In this document: positions 1-7,448 of the stretch, one piece after another
Layout: each line of letters starts with the position of its first letter
How positions within the stretch are numbered: the stretch's first letter is position 1
Assembly (NCBI GenBank): GCA_030529085.1
Contig: JAUMXM010000007.1
Span: 1 to 47,712 of the forward strand
Reading direction: 5' to 3'
Length of the DNA stretch: 47,712 nucleotides
Source: Rikenellaceae bacterium
Lineage (GTDB): Bacteria; Bacteroidota; Bacteroidia; Bacteroidales; Rikenellaceae
Position numbers and translations under genes: made by a program
Notes under the pieces: model-generated
Seen by the model: the letters and a program-made list of their open reading frames with translations, nothing else
Databases searched by the model: none
What the model was told of the DNA's origin: nothing

Positions 1-18
1 AAGGGTGCCCTTACAGTA

Positions 19-60
19 ACGTCATAGCGAGGAGCTGCAAGCGACGTGGCTATCTCGCCG
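19..60. repeat. Possible dispersed palindromic (REP-like) repeat
   Basis: The segment contains the words CGTCATAGCGAGGAGC and AAGCGACGTGGC followed by TATCTCGC. This closely resembles a short interspersed repeat seen in many unrelated bacterial genomes (core CGTCATTGCGAGGAGCG, then AAGCGACG, then GCAATCTC). It lies outside any convincing gene, just beyond the fabG terminator. I see only one copy here, so repeat status rests on recognising the pattern. Confidence 0.4.
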
Positions 61-82
61 AGAAGTGTGGCGGTCGTGGGGA

Positions 83-114
83 TAAAAAAGCCCCTCCCGA
101 GTGGGGGAGGGGCT
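83..114 (-). terminator. Rho-independent terminator of fabF-fabG
   Basis: Read on the minus strand, a 10-bp perfect stem (AGCCCCTCCC at 89-98 pairing with 105-114, six-base loop) is followed by a T tract (complement of 83-89). It begins 15 bases after the fabG stop, so it ends the fabF-fabG transcript. Confidence 0.85.
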
Positions 115-128
115 TGTGCGGTGTGCTG

Positions 129-875
129 TTAGCAATTCATGCCGCCGCAGCAGTGGATCGTCTGGCCCGTGACATAGGCCGAGAGATCCGAGGCGAGGAA
201 GAGAGCCACCTTGGCCACATCCTCGGGTGTGCCGCCACGACGCAGGGGAATCGCCTTGGCCCACTGCTCGCGTACCTCCTCAGGCAGGGCAGCGGTCATA
301 TCGGTGATGATGAAACCCGGAGCGATCGAGTTGGCGCGGATGCCGCGCGGACCCATCTCCTTGGCAATCGACTTCGCCAGGCCGATCAGACCCGCCTTCG
401 AGGCCGAGTAGTTGCACTGGCCGGCGTTGCCGCTCACGCCCACAACCGACGACATGTTGATAATCGAGCCACCACGCTGGCGCGCCATAATCGGGGTGCA
501 GGCGTGGATGAAGTTGAAGGCCGACTTGAGGTTCACCGTCAGCACGGCATCCCACTGCTGCTCGCTCATGCGCATCATCAGCGTGTCGCGCGTGATGCCG
601 GCGTTGTTGACCAGGATGTCGATGCGGCCAAACTCCTCATGGATTTGCTTTACGACCTCGTGCGTAGCCTCAAAGTCGGCAGCATTTGAGGCGTAGCCCT
701 TGGCTTTGATGCCGAAGGCGGCCAGCTCCTCCTCGGTAGCCTTCGCGGTCTCGTTGATTTCGATGTCGGTAAAAGCGATGTTCGCACCCTGACGGGCAAA
801 CTCGACGGCGATGGCCTTGCCGATGCCGCGTGCAGCACCCGTGATGAGTGCAGTCTTTCCTTCGAGCAGTTTCAT
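129..875 (-). CDS. fabG: 3-oxoacyl-ACP reductase FabG
   Basis: This 248-aa short-chain dehydrogenase/reductase should reduce 3-oxoacyl-ACP to 3-hydroxyacyl-ACP with NADPH in the cytoplasmic type II fatty acid synthase. The Rossmann motif TGAARGIG is at residues 12-19, NNAG at 90-93, and the catalytic set is Ser143, Tyr156 and Lys160 (YSASK). The length is normal for FabG. It lies 25 bp behind fabF on the same strand and is followed by a strong terminator, so the two form a short operon. No acpP or fabD is adjacent, unlike the classical fab cluster. Because SDR enzymes are versatile, a role in a lipid side pathway is possible, but pairing with fabF favours fatty acid elongation. Confidence 0.93.
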   Translation of the reverse strand: MKLLEGKTALITGAARGIGKAIAVEFARQGANIAFTDIEINETAKATEEELAAFGIKAKGYASNAADFEATHEVVKQIHEEFGRIDILVNNAGITRDTLMMRMSEQQWDAVLTVNLKSAFNFIHACTPIMARQRGGSIINMSSVVGVSGNAGQCNYSASKAGLIGLAKSIAKEMGPRGIRANSIAPGFIITDMTAALPEEVREQWAKAIPLRRGGTPEDVAKVALFLASDLSAYVTGQTIHCCGGMNC

Positions 876-900
876 ATCTCTTTTGTTTTTTTAGTGTGTT

Positions 901-2157
901 CTACTTCTCGTAGCGGCGTAACGCCACGCAGGCATTGTGGCCGCCGAAGCCCAGCGAGTTGGAGATGGCTACCTCCACACGACGCTCGCGCGCCACATTG
1001 GGGGTGTAGTCCAGGTCGCACTCGGGGTCGGCCTCCTCGAGGCCGATCGTCGGCGGAATCACGCCGTCGTGCAGGGCCAAGGCCGAGGCAATGAGCTCCA
1101 CGGCACCCGCAGCACCCAGCAGGTGGCCCGTCATCGACTTCGTCGAGCTGATCGAGGCGTTGCGGGCCGTCTCCTCACCCAGGGCGAGCTTCAGGGCCAG
1201 CGTCTCGGTCTTGTCGTTGAGCGGCGTCGAGGTGCCGTGCGCGTTGACGTAGAGCGCCTCGGTCGGCTTGTAGTCGGCCTCGCTCAAGGCCTGGCGGATG
1301 GCGCGCGAGGCGGGTCCGGCATCGGGGCGGGGCGCGGTGTAGTGGTAGGCATCGCAGGTGTTGCCGTAGCCCACCACCTCGGCGATGATCTCGGCACCGC
1401 GTGCCAGGGCGTGCTCCAGCTCCTCGAAGATGAGGATTCCGGCACCCTCGGCAATCACAAAGCCGTTGCGATCCTTGCTGAAGGGGATCGAGGCGTGCGT
1501 GGCATCCTCCGAGGTCGAGAGGGCCTTGCTGTTGGCAAAACCGCCGATTGCGAGGGCGTGTACGGCCGCCTCCGAGCCACCCGTGATGATGGCGTCGGCA
1601 TAGCCGTGCTTGATGGCGCGGAAGGCCTCGCCCGCCGTGTTGGTCGAGGTGGCGCAGGCCGAGACGGCTGCCAGGCTCGGACCCTGGGCGTTGAAGCGGA
1701 TCGCCACGTTACCCGATGCGATGTTCGAGATCATCATCGGGATGAAGAGGGGCGAGATGCGCTTTGCACCCTCTTCGAGGAGCGTGCGGGTCTGCTCGAC
1801 AAAGGTGGTCATGCCGCCGATACCCGACCCGATGTAGACGCCGAGGCGCTCGGGGTCGATGTTGCGACCCGCCTCCAGGCCGCTGCGCTCCATCGCCTCG
1901 ATGGCCGCTGCAACAGCAAATTGGCAGTAGCGGTCGCTGCGACGGATGTCGCCGGCAGCCAACCCGTGGTCGGTACCGTTGAAGGCCTTGACCTGACCGG
2001 CCACTTTCACGGTCATCTCCTCCGTGATTCCCTCGATGGGGGCAATGCCGCAGTAGCCCTGCTGCAAATTCTTCCAAAATTCGTCGAGCTGCTTGCCGAC
2101 GGGCGTGATGACACCCATACCGGTGATCACGACACGTTTGGTTGTTTCTTGTTTCAT
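901..2157 (-). CDS. fabF: 3-oxoacyl-ACP synthase II FabF
   Basis: This 418-aa condensing enzyme elongates acyl-ACP with malonyl-ACP. The thiolase-fold active site is complete: Cys168 in SACAT, His307 in NAHGTSTPLND, Lys340 and His345 in GHLLGAAGA. The N-terminus RVVITGMGVITPVG is typical of KAS II, and the length matches the family. The gene is divergent from the LytTR regulator at 2278, leaving a 120-bp shared upstream region that contains an 8-bp palindrome CTCGCGAG (2210-2217). I could not find a clear minus-strand TAnnTTTG element for it. fabG follows after 25 bp, so the two are probably cotranscribed. Confidence 0.95.
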   Translation of the reverse strand: MKQETTKRVVITGMGVITPVGKQLDEFWKNLQQGYCGIAPIEGITEEMTVKVAGQVKAFNGTDHGLAAGDIRRSDRYCQFAVAAAIEAMERSGLEAGRNIDPERLGVYIGSGIGGMTTFVEQTRTLLEEGAKRISPLFIPMMISNIASGNVAIRFNAQGPSLAAVSACATSTNTAGEAFRAIKHGYADAIITGGSEAAVHALAIGGFANSKALSTSEDATHASIPFSKDRNGFVIAEGAGILIFEELEHALARGAEIIAEVVGYGNTCDAYHYTAPRPDAGPASRAIRQALSEADYKPTEALYVNAHGTSTPLNDKTETLALKLALGEETARNASISSTKSMTGHLLGAAGAVELIASALALHDGVIPPTIGLEEADPECDLDYTPNVARERRVEVAISNSLGFGGHNACVALRRYEK

Positions 2158-2251
2158 ATTTTCTGTGTTTAATTGCTGGTTTTGACCCGTTTAGATCGCT
2201 GTGCGACCTCTCGCGAGTGGTTAATCATTTTCTAAATCACAGAAATTTGCT

Positions 2252-2259
2252 TACCTTCG
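2252..2259 (+). promoter_or_regulatory. Weak -7-like element before the LytTR regulator
   Basis: TACCTTCG lies 19 bases before the ATG at 2278 and is one mismatch from the Bacteroidetes TAnnTTTG box. No clear TTTG is seen 19-21 bases upstream, so this is tentative. Confidence 0.28.
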
Positions 2260-2277
2260 TCGCAGAAAACAACAGCT

Positions 2278-3150
2278 ATGGAAGTACCCAGAATCTTGTT
2301 GCGTCGCAAGTATTTGATGGAGTCCATCCTCTTTGTGGCGCTCTTTTCGGTCATCTTTATGACCCTCTACAGACCCTTCTCGGATACGGCGTGGTTCGGT
2401 TTTGTACCCCAACAACGCCTCTTCGTTACGCTCTGTTTCTATCTCGTGGCCGTCGCTGCTATGATTCTAAGCAAGCAACTCATGGCACACATCTTCCTCG
2501 CGCGTGCTCTCACGATGCGCACCTACCTGGTGTGGCTCACCGGTGAATCGGTCCTCATCGCCCTGATCTATGCGGGCTTCACGGTCATCTTCGGCCTGCG
2601 AGGCGACAGCTTCGATTGGGCGCTCGTGGGGCGCATTGTCTTGTGTGTTGTGCTGATCCTCGCCATCCCGAATGCAATCTTGATCCTCTACGGTGCCTAC
2701 CGTGTGCAGACCGAGGAGCTGAACCTGATGCGCAAGCTGTTGGCTACGCGCACGGTCGAGCCCGAGCCCGAGTCGCGCACCCTCCATTTTGTCGATAACA
2801 ACGATATTCAGCGTGTCTCGTTCGAGGAGGAGGATATCTTCTACATCGAGTCGCAGGACAACTATGTGCGCATCTACTACGCCTTAGAGGGTCGTCTGGT
2901 GAGCTATATGCTCCGCTGTCGTACCCAAAAGGTCGAGGAGGCGTTGCAGGCAACATCGCTGGTGCGTTGTCACCGCTCCTACCTGGTCAATACGCGCAAA
3001 ATCAGCCACTACAAGATGGAGCACGATCGTGCAAAAATAACACTTTCGCACGAGAATGCCAAGCAAATTCCTGTTTCAAAGAGCTATTATCGGCAGATAA
3101 CCGACCTGCTGTCGGCTACCGAACCGCAACTTTTTTCCAAGTCGTTATAG
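2278..3150 (+). CDS. Membrane-anchored LytTR DNA-binding regulator
   Basis: The 290-aa protein has four predicted hydrophobic helices (about residues 14-33, 48-66, 83-107, 117-140), a short linker, and a C-terminal LytTR domain (about 168-270) with the family words FYIESQDNYVRIYY and LVRCHRSYLVN. It has no receiver domain, so it is not a classical response regulator but the Bacteroidetes type in which a membrane segment is joined directly to LytTR. It probably senses something at the membrane and regulates transcription; the ligand and targets are unknown. It sits between fabF-fabG (divergent) and the acyl-CoA dehydrogenase operon (convergent, with 6 bp of overlapping 3' ends), which makes those lipid genes plausible targets. 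Confidence 0.85.
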   Translation: MEVPRILLRRKYLMESILFVALFSVIFMTLYRPFSDTAWFGFVPQQRLFVTLCFYLVAVAAMILSKQLMAHIFLARALTMRTYLVWLTGESVLIALIYAGFTVIFGLRGDSFDWALVGRIVLCVVLILAIPNAILILYGAYRVQTEELNLMRKLLATRTVEPEPESRTLHFVDNNDIQRVSFEEEDIFYIESQDNYVRIYYALEGRLVSYMLRCRTQKVEEALQATSLVRCHRSYLVNTRKISHYKMEHDRAKITLSHENAKQIPVSKSYYRQITDLLSATEPQLFSKSL

Positions 3151-4833
3151 ACCCGCTGCGGCGGCTTGTTGCTCGAGGAATTCTTCGTCGAGCTGCTCGA
3201 TTGTGGCCTCGTGGGCCGCAAGTGTTGCCGCGCAGAGGGTGGTGTAGTGTCGGGCCGAGGTGCGACTGCGCTCGTCGTCTCTACGCTCGTTCAGCAGCAG
3301 GGTCATCAGAGTCGTAGCGCCGCACTCGACCAGTCGTCGGGCGTGGAACTCGAGGCTTCGTTCACTGCGCGCCTGCACCACAGCGATGAGGCGTTCGGTG
3401 CGCTCGACGAGTTGCAGGAGCTGCTCACTGCCCAGCTTCTCGGCCCGTTCGCGCAGGTGGGCTGCGAGCGAACCATCGGCCACATACTTCATTGCAGCCA
3501 CCACCTGCATCTGCGAGGTTCCCTCGTAGATGGTCACCACGCGGGCATCGCGGTAGAGGCGTTCGATCGGGAAGTCGCAGGTGTAGCCTGAGCCGCCAAA
3601 GACCTGCAGCGCATCGTAGGCGATGCGGTTGCAATCCTCACCCGCCATCAACTTCAACAAGGGGGTAAACATATCGGCCAGGCGTTGGGCGCGTTTGAGC
3701 GCTTGGCGCTCTTCGCCCTGCAACCCCTCGCGCTGGAGCTTCAAGCCAAGCGATTGGCTGCAATCGACCTCGTGGGCCGTGGCGTAGAGCAGGGCTCGTG
3801 CGGCATCGATGCGGGTGCGCATCCCGAGCAGCAGCTCGGCGATGGGGGCCATTTGGGCAATCGGACGCCCGAACTGGTGACGCTGGGTGGCGTAGTGTGC
3901 AGCCTCGCGGAAGGCCGCCTCGGCCAGGCCGACCGACTGCGCACCAATCCCCAGACGGGCGGCATTCATCAGCGACATCACATAGCGGATAAGTCCCATG
4001 CGGCGTGTGCCGATCAGCTCGGCGGGGGCATCCTCGAAGTGGAGCTCACAGGTGGCCGAGCCGCGAATTCCGAGCTTCTTCTCCAGGCGGCGTACCGTCA
4101 CTCCGCCCGAGGCGCGCTCCACGACAAAGAGCGAGAGTCCGCGCGCATCGCTTGTGCCCGCCTCGGTGCGTGCCAGGACTAGCTTCAGGTCGGCATCACC
4201 ATTCGTAATAAAGCGCTTCACGCCATTCAATAGCCACGTTTGGCGCTCCTCGCACCAGGTGGCGCGCAGCATGGCCGCTTGGAGATCGCTGCCGGCATCA
4301 GGCTCGGTCAGGTCCATCGAGCAGGTGGCACCCTCGCTCACGCGCTTCAGCAGGCGCTCTTGTTGCTCCTCGGTGCCAAAGGCGGCGATGGTCTCGGCGC
4401 AGTTCTGCAGGGCCCAAAGGCAGGCAAAGCCGCCATCGGCACGCGCCACCATCTCCGAGGCCATCACAAAGAGGGTCGTCGGGAAGTTCAGCCCTCCGAA
4501 GCGACGCTTGAGAGTCATGCCATAGAGCCCCGCCTCGACCAGCGCGCGGTGGTTTTCGAGGGTCTTGGGGGCATAGCTGACGCGCCCCTCGTGGCAAACA
4601 GGGCCCGTGAGGTCCACCTCGCGAGCATTGGGGGCGATTCGCTCGGCGCAAATCTCGCCCAGGAGCTGCATCGCTGTGCGGTAGCCTGCCACAGCCTCCT
4701 CGGCTGTGCGCGGAGCAAAGTCGAAAAGCTCGGACTCACCAAAATCCCCCTCGCGCAGGGTCGCCAGGCGGTGAAACACATCGCGTTGCAGCTCGCGCTC
4801 CAGGCGGTCGTTATCGGTATAGAAATTAGCCAT
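3145..4833 (-). CDS. Acyl-CoA dehydrogenase family protein
   Basis: This 562-aa flavoprotein should catalyse alpha,beta-dehydrogenation of an acyl thioester. Visible features are an acyl-CoA dehydrogenase N and middle region (MDLTEPDAGSD at about 173-183), the RHQFGRP FAD contact region at about 318-324, and a YEGTSQ motif that places the likely catalytic base at Glu437. About 120 C-terminal residues lie beyond the usual 380-aa core, as in the longer DmdC/AcdA-like branch. Its start overlaps the end of the EtfA-domain gene by 8 bp, suggesting translational coupling and that this small flavoprotein is its electron partner. Its 3' end overlaps that of the LytTR gene. The substrate chain length cannot be read from sequence. 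Confidence 0.9.
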   Translation of the reverse strand: MANFYTDNDRLERELQRDVFHRLATLREGDFGESELFDFAPRTAEEAVAGYRTAMQLLGEICAERIAPNAREVDLTGPVCHEGRVSYAPKTLENHRALVEAGLYGMTLKRRFGGLNFPTTLFVMASEMVARADGGFACLWALQNCAETIAAFGTEEQQERLLKRVSEGATCSMDLTEPDAGSDLQAAMLRATWCEERQTWLLNGVKRFITNGDADLKLVLARTEAGTSDARGLSLFVVERASGGVTVRRLEKKLGIRGSATCELHFEDAPAELIGTRRMGLIRYVMSLMNAARLGIGAQSVGLAEAAFREAAHYATQRHQFGRPIAQMAPIAELLLGMRTRIDAARALLYATAHEVDCSQSLGLKLQREGLQGEERQALKRAQRLADMFTPLLKLMAGEDCNRIAYDALQVFGGSGYTCDFPIERLYRDARVVTIYEGTSQMQVVAAMKYVADGSLAAHLRERAEKLGSEQLLQLVERTERLIAVVQARSERSLEFHARRLVECGATTLMTLLLNERRDDERSRTSARHYTTLCAATLAAHEATIEQLDEEFLEQQAAAAGL

Positions 4834-5419
4834 TTTTTCGCGCTGTTAAGTGGGTAATCAGCTTTTCGGTCACCTCGCGGACATCGCCCACGATCGTATA
4901 GTCGGCGATGCGGAAGATGGCCGCCTCGGGGTCGTTGTTGATCGCCACGATGCATGCCGCACGCTCGATGCCGATCGTGTGGAGCACCTGCCCCGAGATG
5001 CCGAAGGCGAGGTAGAGGTGCGGAGAAATCGTGAGCCCCGTCTGCCCGATCATTCGCTCGTGGGGGATGAAGCCGGCATCGACCGCAGGGCGTGTGCCTC
5101 CGATTTCGGCACCCAGCAGTGCGGCCAGGTGCTCGATGCGGGCGAAGTTCTCCTTGGAGCCTACGCCGAAGCCGGCTGCCACCACGCAGGGAGCCTCGGA
5201 GAGGGAGGTCGGTTGCGGTGTGGTGCGATCGAGCATCGGGAGCAGCTTGTCGAGCAACGCTCCGAGCGATTGCGTATCGCTCTCGACGGCCTGTTGTAGC
5301 CGCTTCGGGGGCCTTGTCGCGTGGGGTGAGCTCGTCACCACCTCCTCGTTGGGGGTGGCGACGGCTGCACGACGCTGCTCGGCAAGCAGCAGCTTGATAT
5401 TTCTCGGTGCGTTAAGCAT
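4826..5419 (-). CDS. Stand-alone EtfA C-terminal FAD-binding domain protein
   Basis: This 197-aa protein carries only the FAD-binding C-terminal domain of electron transfer flavoprotein alpha subunit (about residues 78-180). Diagnostic words are AAGFGVGSKENF, LGAEIGGTRPAVDAG, ERMIGQTG, AFGISGQVLHTIGI, AINNDPEAAIF and ADYTIVGD. The roughly 190-residue N-terminal domain of normal EtfA is missing and is replaced by about 75 residues of low-complexity, linker-like sequence. It is not a frameshift relic, because its start overlaps the ligase stop by 8 bp and its end overlaps the dehydrogenase start by 8 bp. No EtfB gene is in the window. It probably takes electrons from the adjacent acyl-CoA dehydrogenase; whether it works with a distant EtfB or alone is unknown. 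Confidence 0.85.
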   Translation of the reverse strand: MLNAPRNIKLLLAEQRRAAVATPNEEVVTSSPHATRPPKRLQQAVESDTQSLGALLDKLLPMLDRTTPQPTSLSEAPCVVAAGFGVGSKENFARIEHLAALLGAEIGGTRPAVDAGFIPHERMIGQTGLTISPHLYLAFGISGQVLHTIGIERAACIVAINNDPEAAIFRIADYTIVGDVREVTEKLITHLTARKNG

Positions 5420-7055
5420 ACATAAAGCGTTTGATGCTTCCCTTGGGGGTCTTGGCGAAGGGCTCGCTCATCAGCTCGTAGTCGATGACGGCCGAGTAGG
5501 TGGGAATCTGACGATTGAGTGTGTCGAGGTTCTCGCGCATGAGCTGCTGCAGGGTCGCATGGTCAATCTGATGGCGCACGGCAAGATCCTGGTTGGGGAC
5601 AATGAGGGCTATGAGGCGGCTCTGGCGCTGCACGATGATCGACTCGGCGACATAGGGCAGGGCGTTGAGTACCACCTCGATCTCCTCGGGGAAGATGTTT
5701 TGGCCATTCTCCGAGAGGAGCATGCTCTTGCAGCGACCCACCAGGAAGAGGGTGCCGTCACGATCGACCAGCGCCAGGTCACCCGTATGGAAGAAGCCCT
5801 CCTCGTCGAAGGCCATCTTCGTAGCCTCGGGGTTCTTGTAGTAACCCTTGAAGACATAGGGACCCTTGACCGCGAGTTCGCCGGCGCGACGCTCCGGGTC
5901 GGGCGAGTCGATGCGAATCCGATACCGTTTGAGGTACTCGCCGCACGACTTGAGCTTGTAGTTGCCCAGCTTGCCCAGCGAGATGACGGGGGCGCACTCG
6001 GTCATGCCGTAGCCCGTCACAAAGGGGATGTTGAGCTTCTTGGTCATCAGCTCCTCGAGGTGAGCCGGAATGGCGGCACCACCCGTCACGAGCACCTCGC
6101 AACGGCCACCAAACGAGGCCATGAAGATCGTGCGCAACGCCTCGCAAAAGTCGGGGTGGTTGCGGTAGTCGGCCAGACGCTCGGCACCCGTGCGGCTCTG
6201 GGTAAATTCGCCGATCGTGTACTCGAGCATCTTGCTCAAAATCAGGGGTACGGCGAAGAAGAGGCGCGGGCGCACCTCCTGCAGGGCACCCTTCAGGGTG
6301 GCAGGGATGGGCAGCGCGGCCAAAATTGTGAGGTGCATACCGCAGCACAGCGGGGTGATGCCGTCGACCGTCAGACCGAAGATGTGGGCCAGGGGGAGGA
6401 TGCTGAGGTAGCCCTCGCCACGGTGGAAGGGGAAGGCGGGGATGATATCCTCGACGTTGGCCGAGAAGTTGCCGATCGAGAGCATCACACCCTTCGGGTT
6501 GCCCGTCGAGCCCGAGGTGTAGTTGATGCCGCAAATCTCGTCGGCGGGGCGGTCGGCGTAGCAAACATCCTGCGGCTGCAGGCCGTTGGGGTGACAGGCG
6601 GCAAAGCGCGCGCTGCGCGCCTCGAAGCGCTCCTTGAAATCACCGCGCGCCGCTAACAGCTCGCCCGTCGTCAGGTCGATGACACCCAGCAGTTGGGGCA
6701 TCGCCTCCAGCTCCATCTTCTCGAAGTTGGCGCGCTCGGTGTAGAGCAGGCGGCTGTCGGAATGGTCTGTGAGGTTCTGCGTATCGACGGGGGTGTAGCC
6801 GTTGAAGAGCTGCACGGCGACATAGCCTCCCGTGACGGCAGCCATGAAGGTGGTGATCCAGTTGGCGGTGCTGTGGGCGTTGAGGGCGATCTTGTCGCCC
6901 GGCTGCAACCCCGCCTCGCGCCACAACAGGTGCAGGGTCTCAATCTCGGCGGCCAGCTCCGCATAGGTGATCGGCTGCTGGCGGTAGTTGTTCAATGCAG
7001 GTTGCTCCCAGCACTCGCGTACCGAGTTCTCGAAGCGTTTTACGAATGAAGTCAT
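5412..7055 (-). CDS. AMP-forming long-chain acyl-CoA/acyl-ACP synthetase
   Basis: This adenylate-forming enzyme activates a carboxylic acid, most likely a fatty acid, with ATP. The P-loop-like motif YTSGSTGNPKG (about residues 179-189), GYGMTECAP, HTGDLALVD and the C-terminal lysine region KTPKGSIK are all present. I chose the ATG at 7055 (MTSFVKRFEN, 547 aa) over an upstream start that would add 21 unconserved residues; the chosen ATG follows an A-rich stretch typical of Bacteroidetes. It is the first gene of a three-gene operon with 8-bp overlaps, suggesting the activated acyl chain is passed to the downstream acyl-CoA dehydrogenase. CoA versus ACP as acceptor cannot be decided from sequence. 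Confidence 0.9.
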   Translation of the reverse strand: MTSFVKRFENSVRECWEQPALNNYRQQPITYAELAAEIETLHLLWREAGLQPGDKIALNAHSTANWITTFMAAVTGGYVAVQLFNGYTPVDTQNLTDHSDSRLLYTERANFEKMELEAMPQLLGVIDLTTGELLAARGDFKERFEARSARFAACHPNGLQPQDVCYADRPADEICGINYTSGSTGNPKGVMLSIGNFSANVEDIIPAFPFHRGEGYLSILPLAHIFGLTVDGITPLCCGMHLTILAALPIPATLKGALQEVRPRLFFAVPLILSKMLEYTIGEFTQSRTGAERLADYRNHPDFCEALRTIFMASFGGRCEVLVTGGAAIPAHLEELMTKKLNIPFVTGYGMTECAPVISLGKLGNYKLKSCGEYLKRYRIRIDSPDPERRAGELAVKGPYVFKGYYKNPEATKMAFDEEGFFHTGDLALVDRDGTLFLVGRCKSMLLSENGQNIFPEEIEVVLNALPYVAESIIVQRQSRLIALIVPNQDLAVRHQIDHATLQQLMRENLDTLNRQIPTYSAVIDYELMSEPFAKTPKGSIKRFMYA

Positions 7056-7103
7056 CTTTTTTGCGTGTTTAATTGCGTATAATTTCGACTCGAATTTCGG
7101 CGG

Positions 7104-7111
7104 CAAAGATA
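7104..7111 (-). promoter_or_regulatory. -7 promoter element of the ligase-EtfA-dehydrogenase operon
   Basis: The minus strand reads TATCTTTG, a perfect TAnnTTTG match, about 50 bases before the chosen ligase start. The -33 region is not clear. The predicted leader would be about 40 nt. Confidence 0.45.
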
Positions 7112-7393
7112 TAGGCAAAGGCGGAACCCGGAATCGCTCCGAGCGCCGAAAGTGGCCAATGGAGTGCCTCGGAGGGGGTTTTGTGGCGAATGGGGAATTT
7201 TCTGGGGTGAACGAGAGGTAGGGGGGGGATTAAAAATTGGGAGTTTGAAAGAGCTAAGGCGACTAAGGGGGCTAAAGGAAACTTTAGCTACCCTTAATTA
7301 CCCTTTTCCACTTTAATCCCGCTTCGCGGTCTTGACTTTGCTCCGGCTCGGCATTGTCTGCAAGCAGCCATTGCCCTCGCCTTAATCGCAAAG

Positions 7394-7424
7394 TTGCGCT
7401 TTCCACTTTTTTTTTGTATTTTTG
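7394..7424 (+). promoter_or_regulatory. Promoter of the S9 peptidase gene
   Basis: TTG at 7394-7396, then 20 bases, then TATTTTTG at 7417-7424 fits the Bacteroidetes -33/-7 pattern. The ATG at 7449 lies about 25 bases downstream. The promoter overlaps the upstream TTG that would extend the reading frame, which supports the later ATG. Confidence 0.6.
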
Positions 7425-7448
7425 GCAAATACTAAACTTAAAGATGCA

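Larger units (their letters stand above)
7056..7448. other. Divergent intergenic region
   Basis: This 393-bp region separates the ligase operon (minus) from the peptidase (plus). It holds a -7-like element for each side and a perfect 7-bp hairpin closed by a GAAA tetraloop (GCTAAAG at 7271-7277, loop 7278-7281, CTTTAGC at 7282-7288). I see no convincing gene in it. Confidence 0.6.

Noticed and set aside
4826..5419. Frameshifted or truncated ordinary etfA
   Set aside because: The upstream sequence is an intact ligase gene overlapping by 8 bp, with no remnant of the EtfA N-terminal domain.
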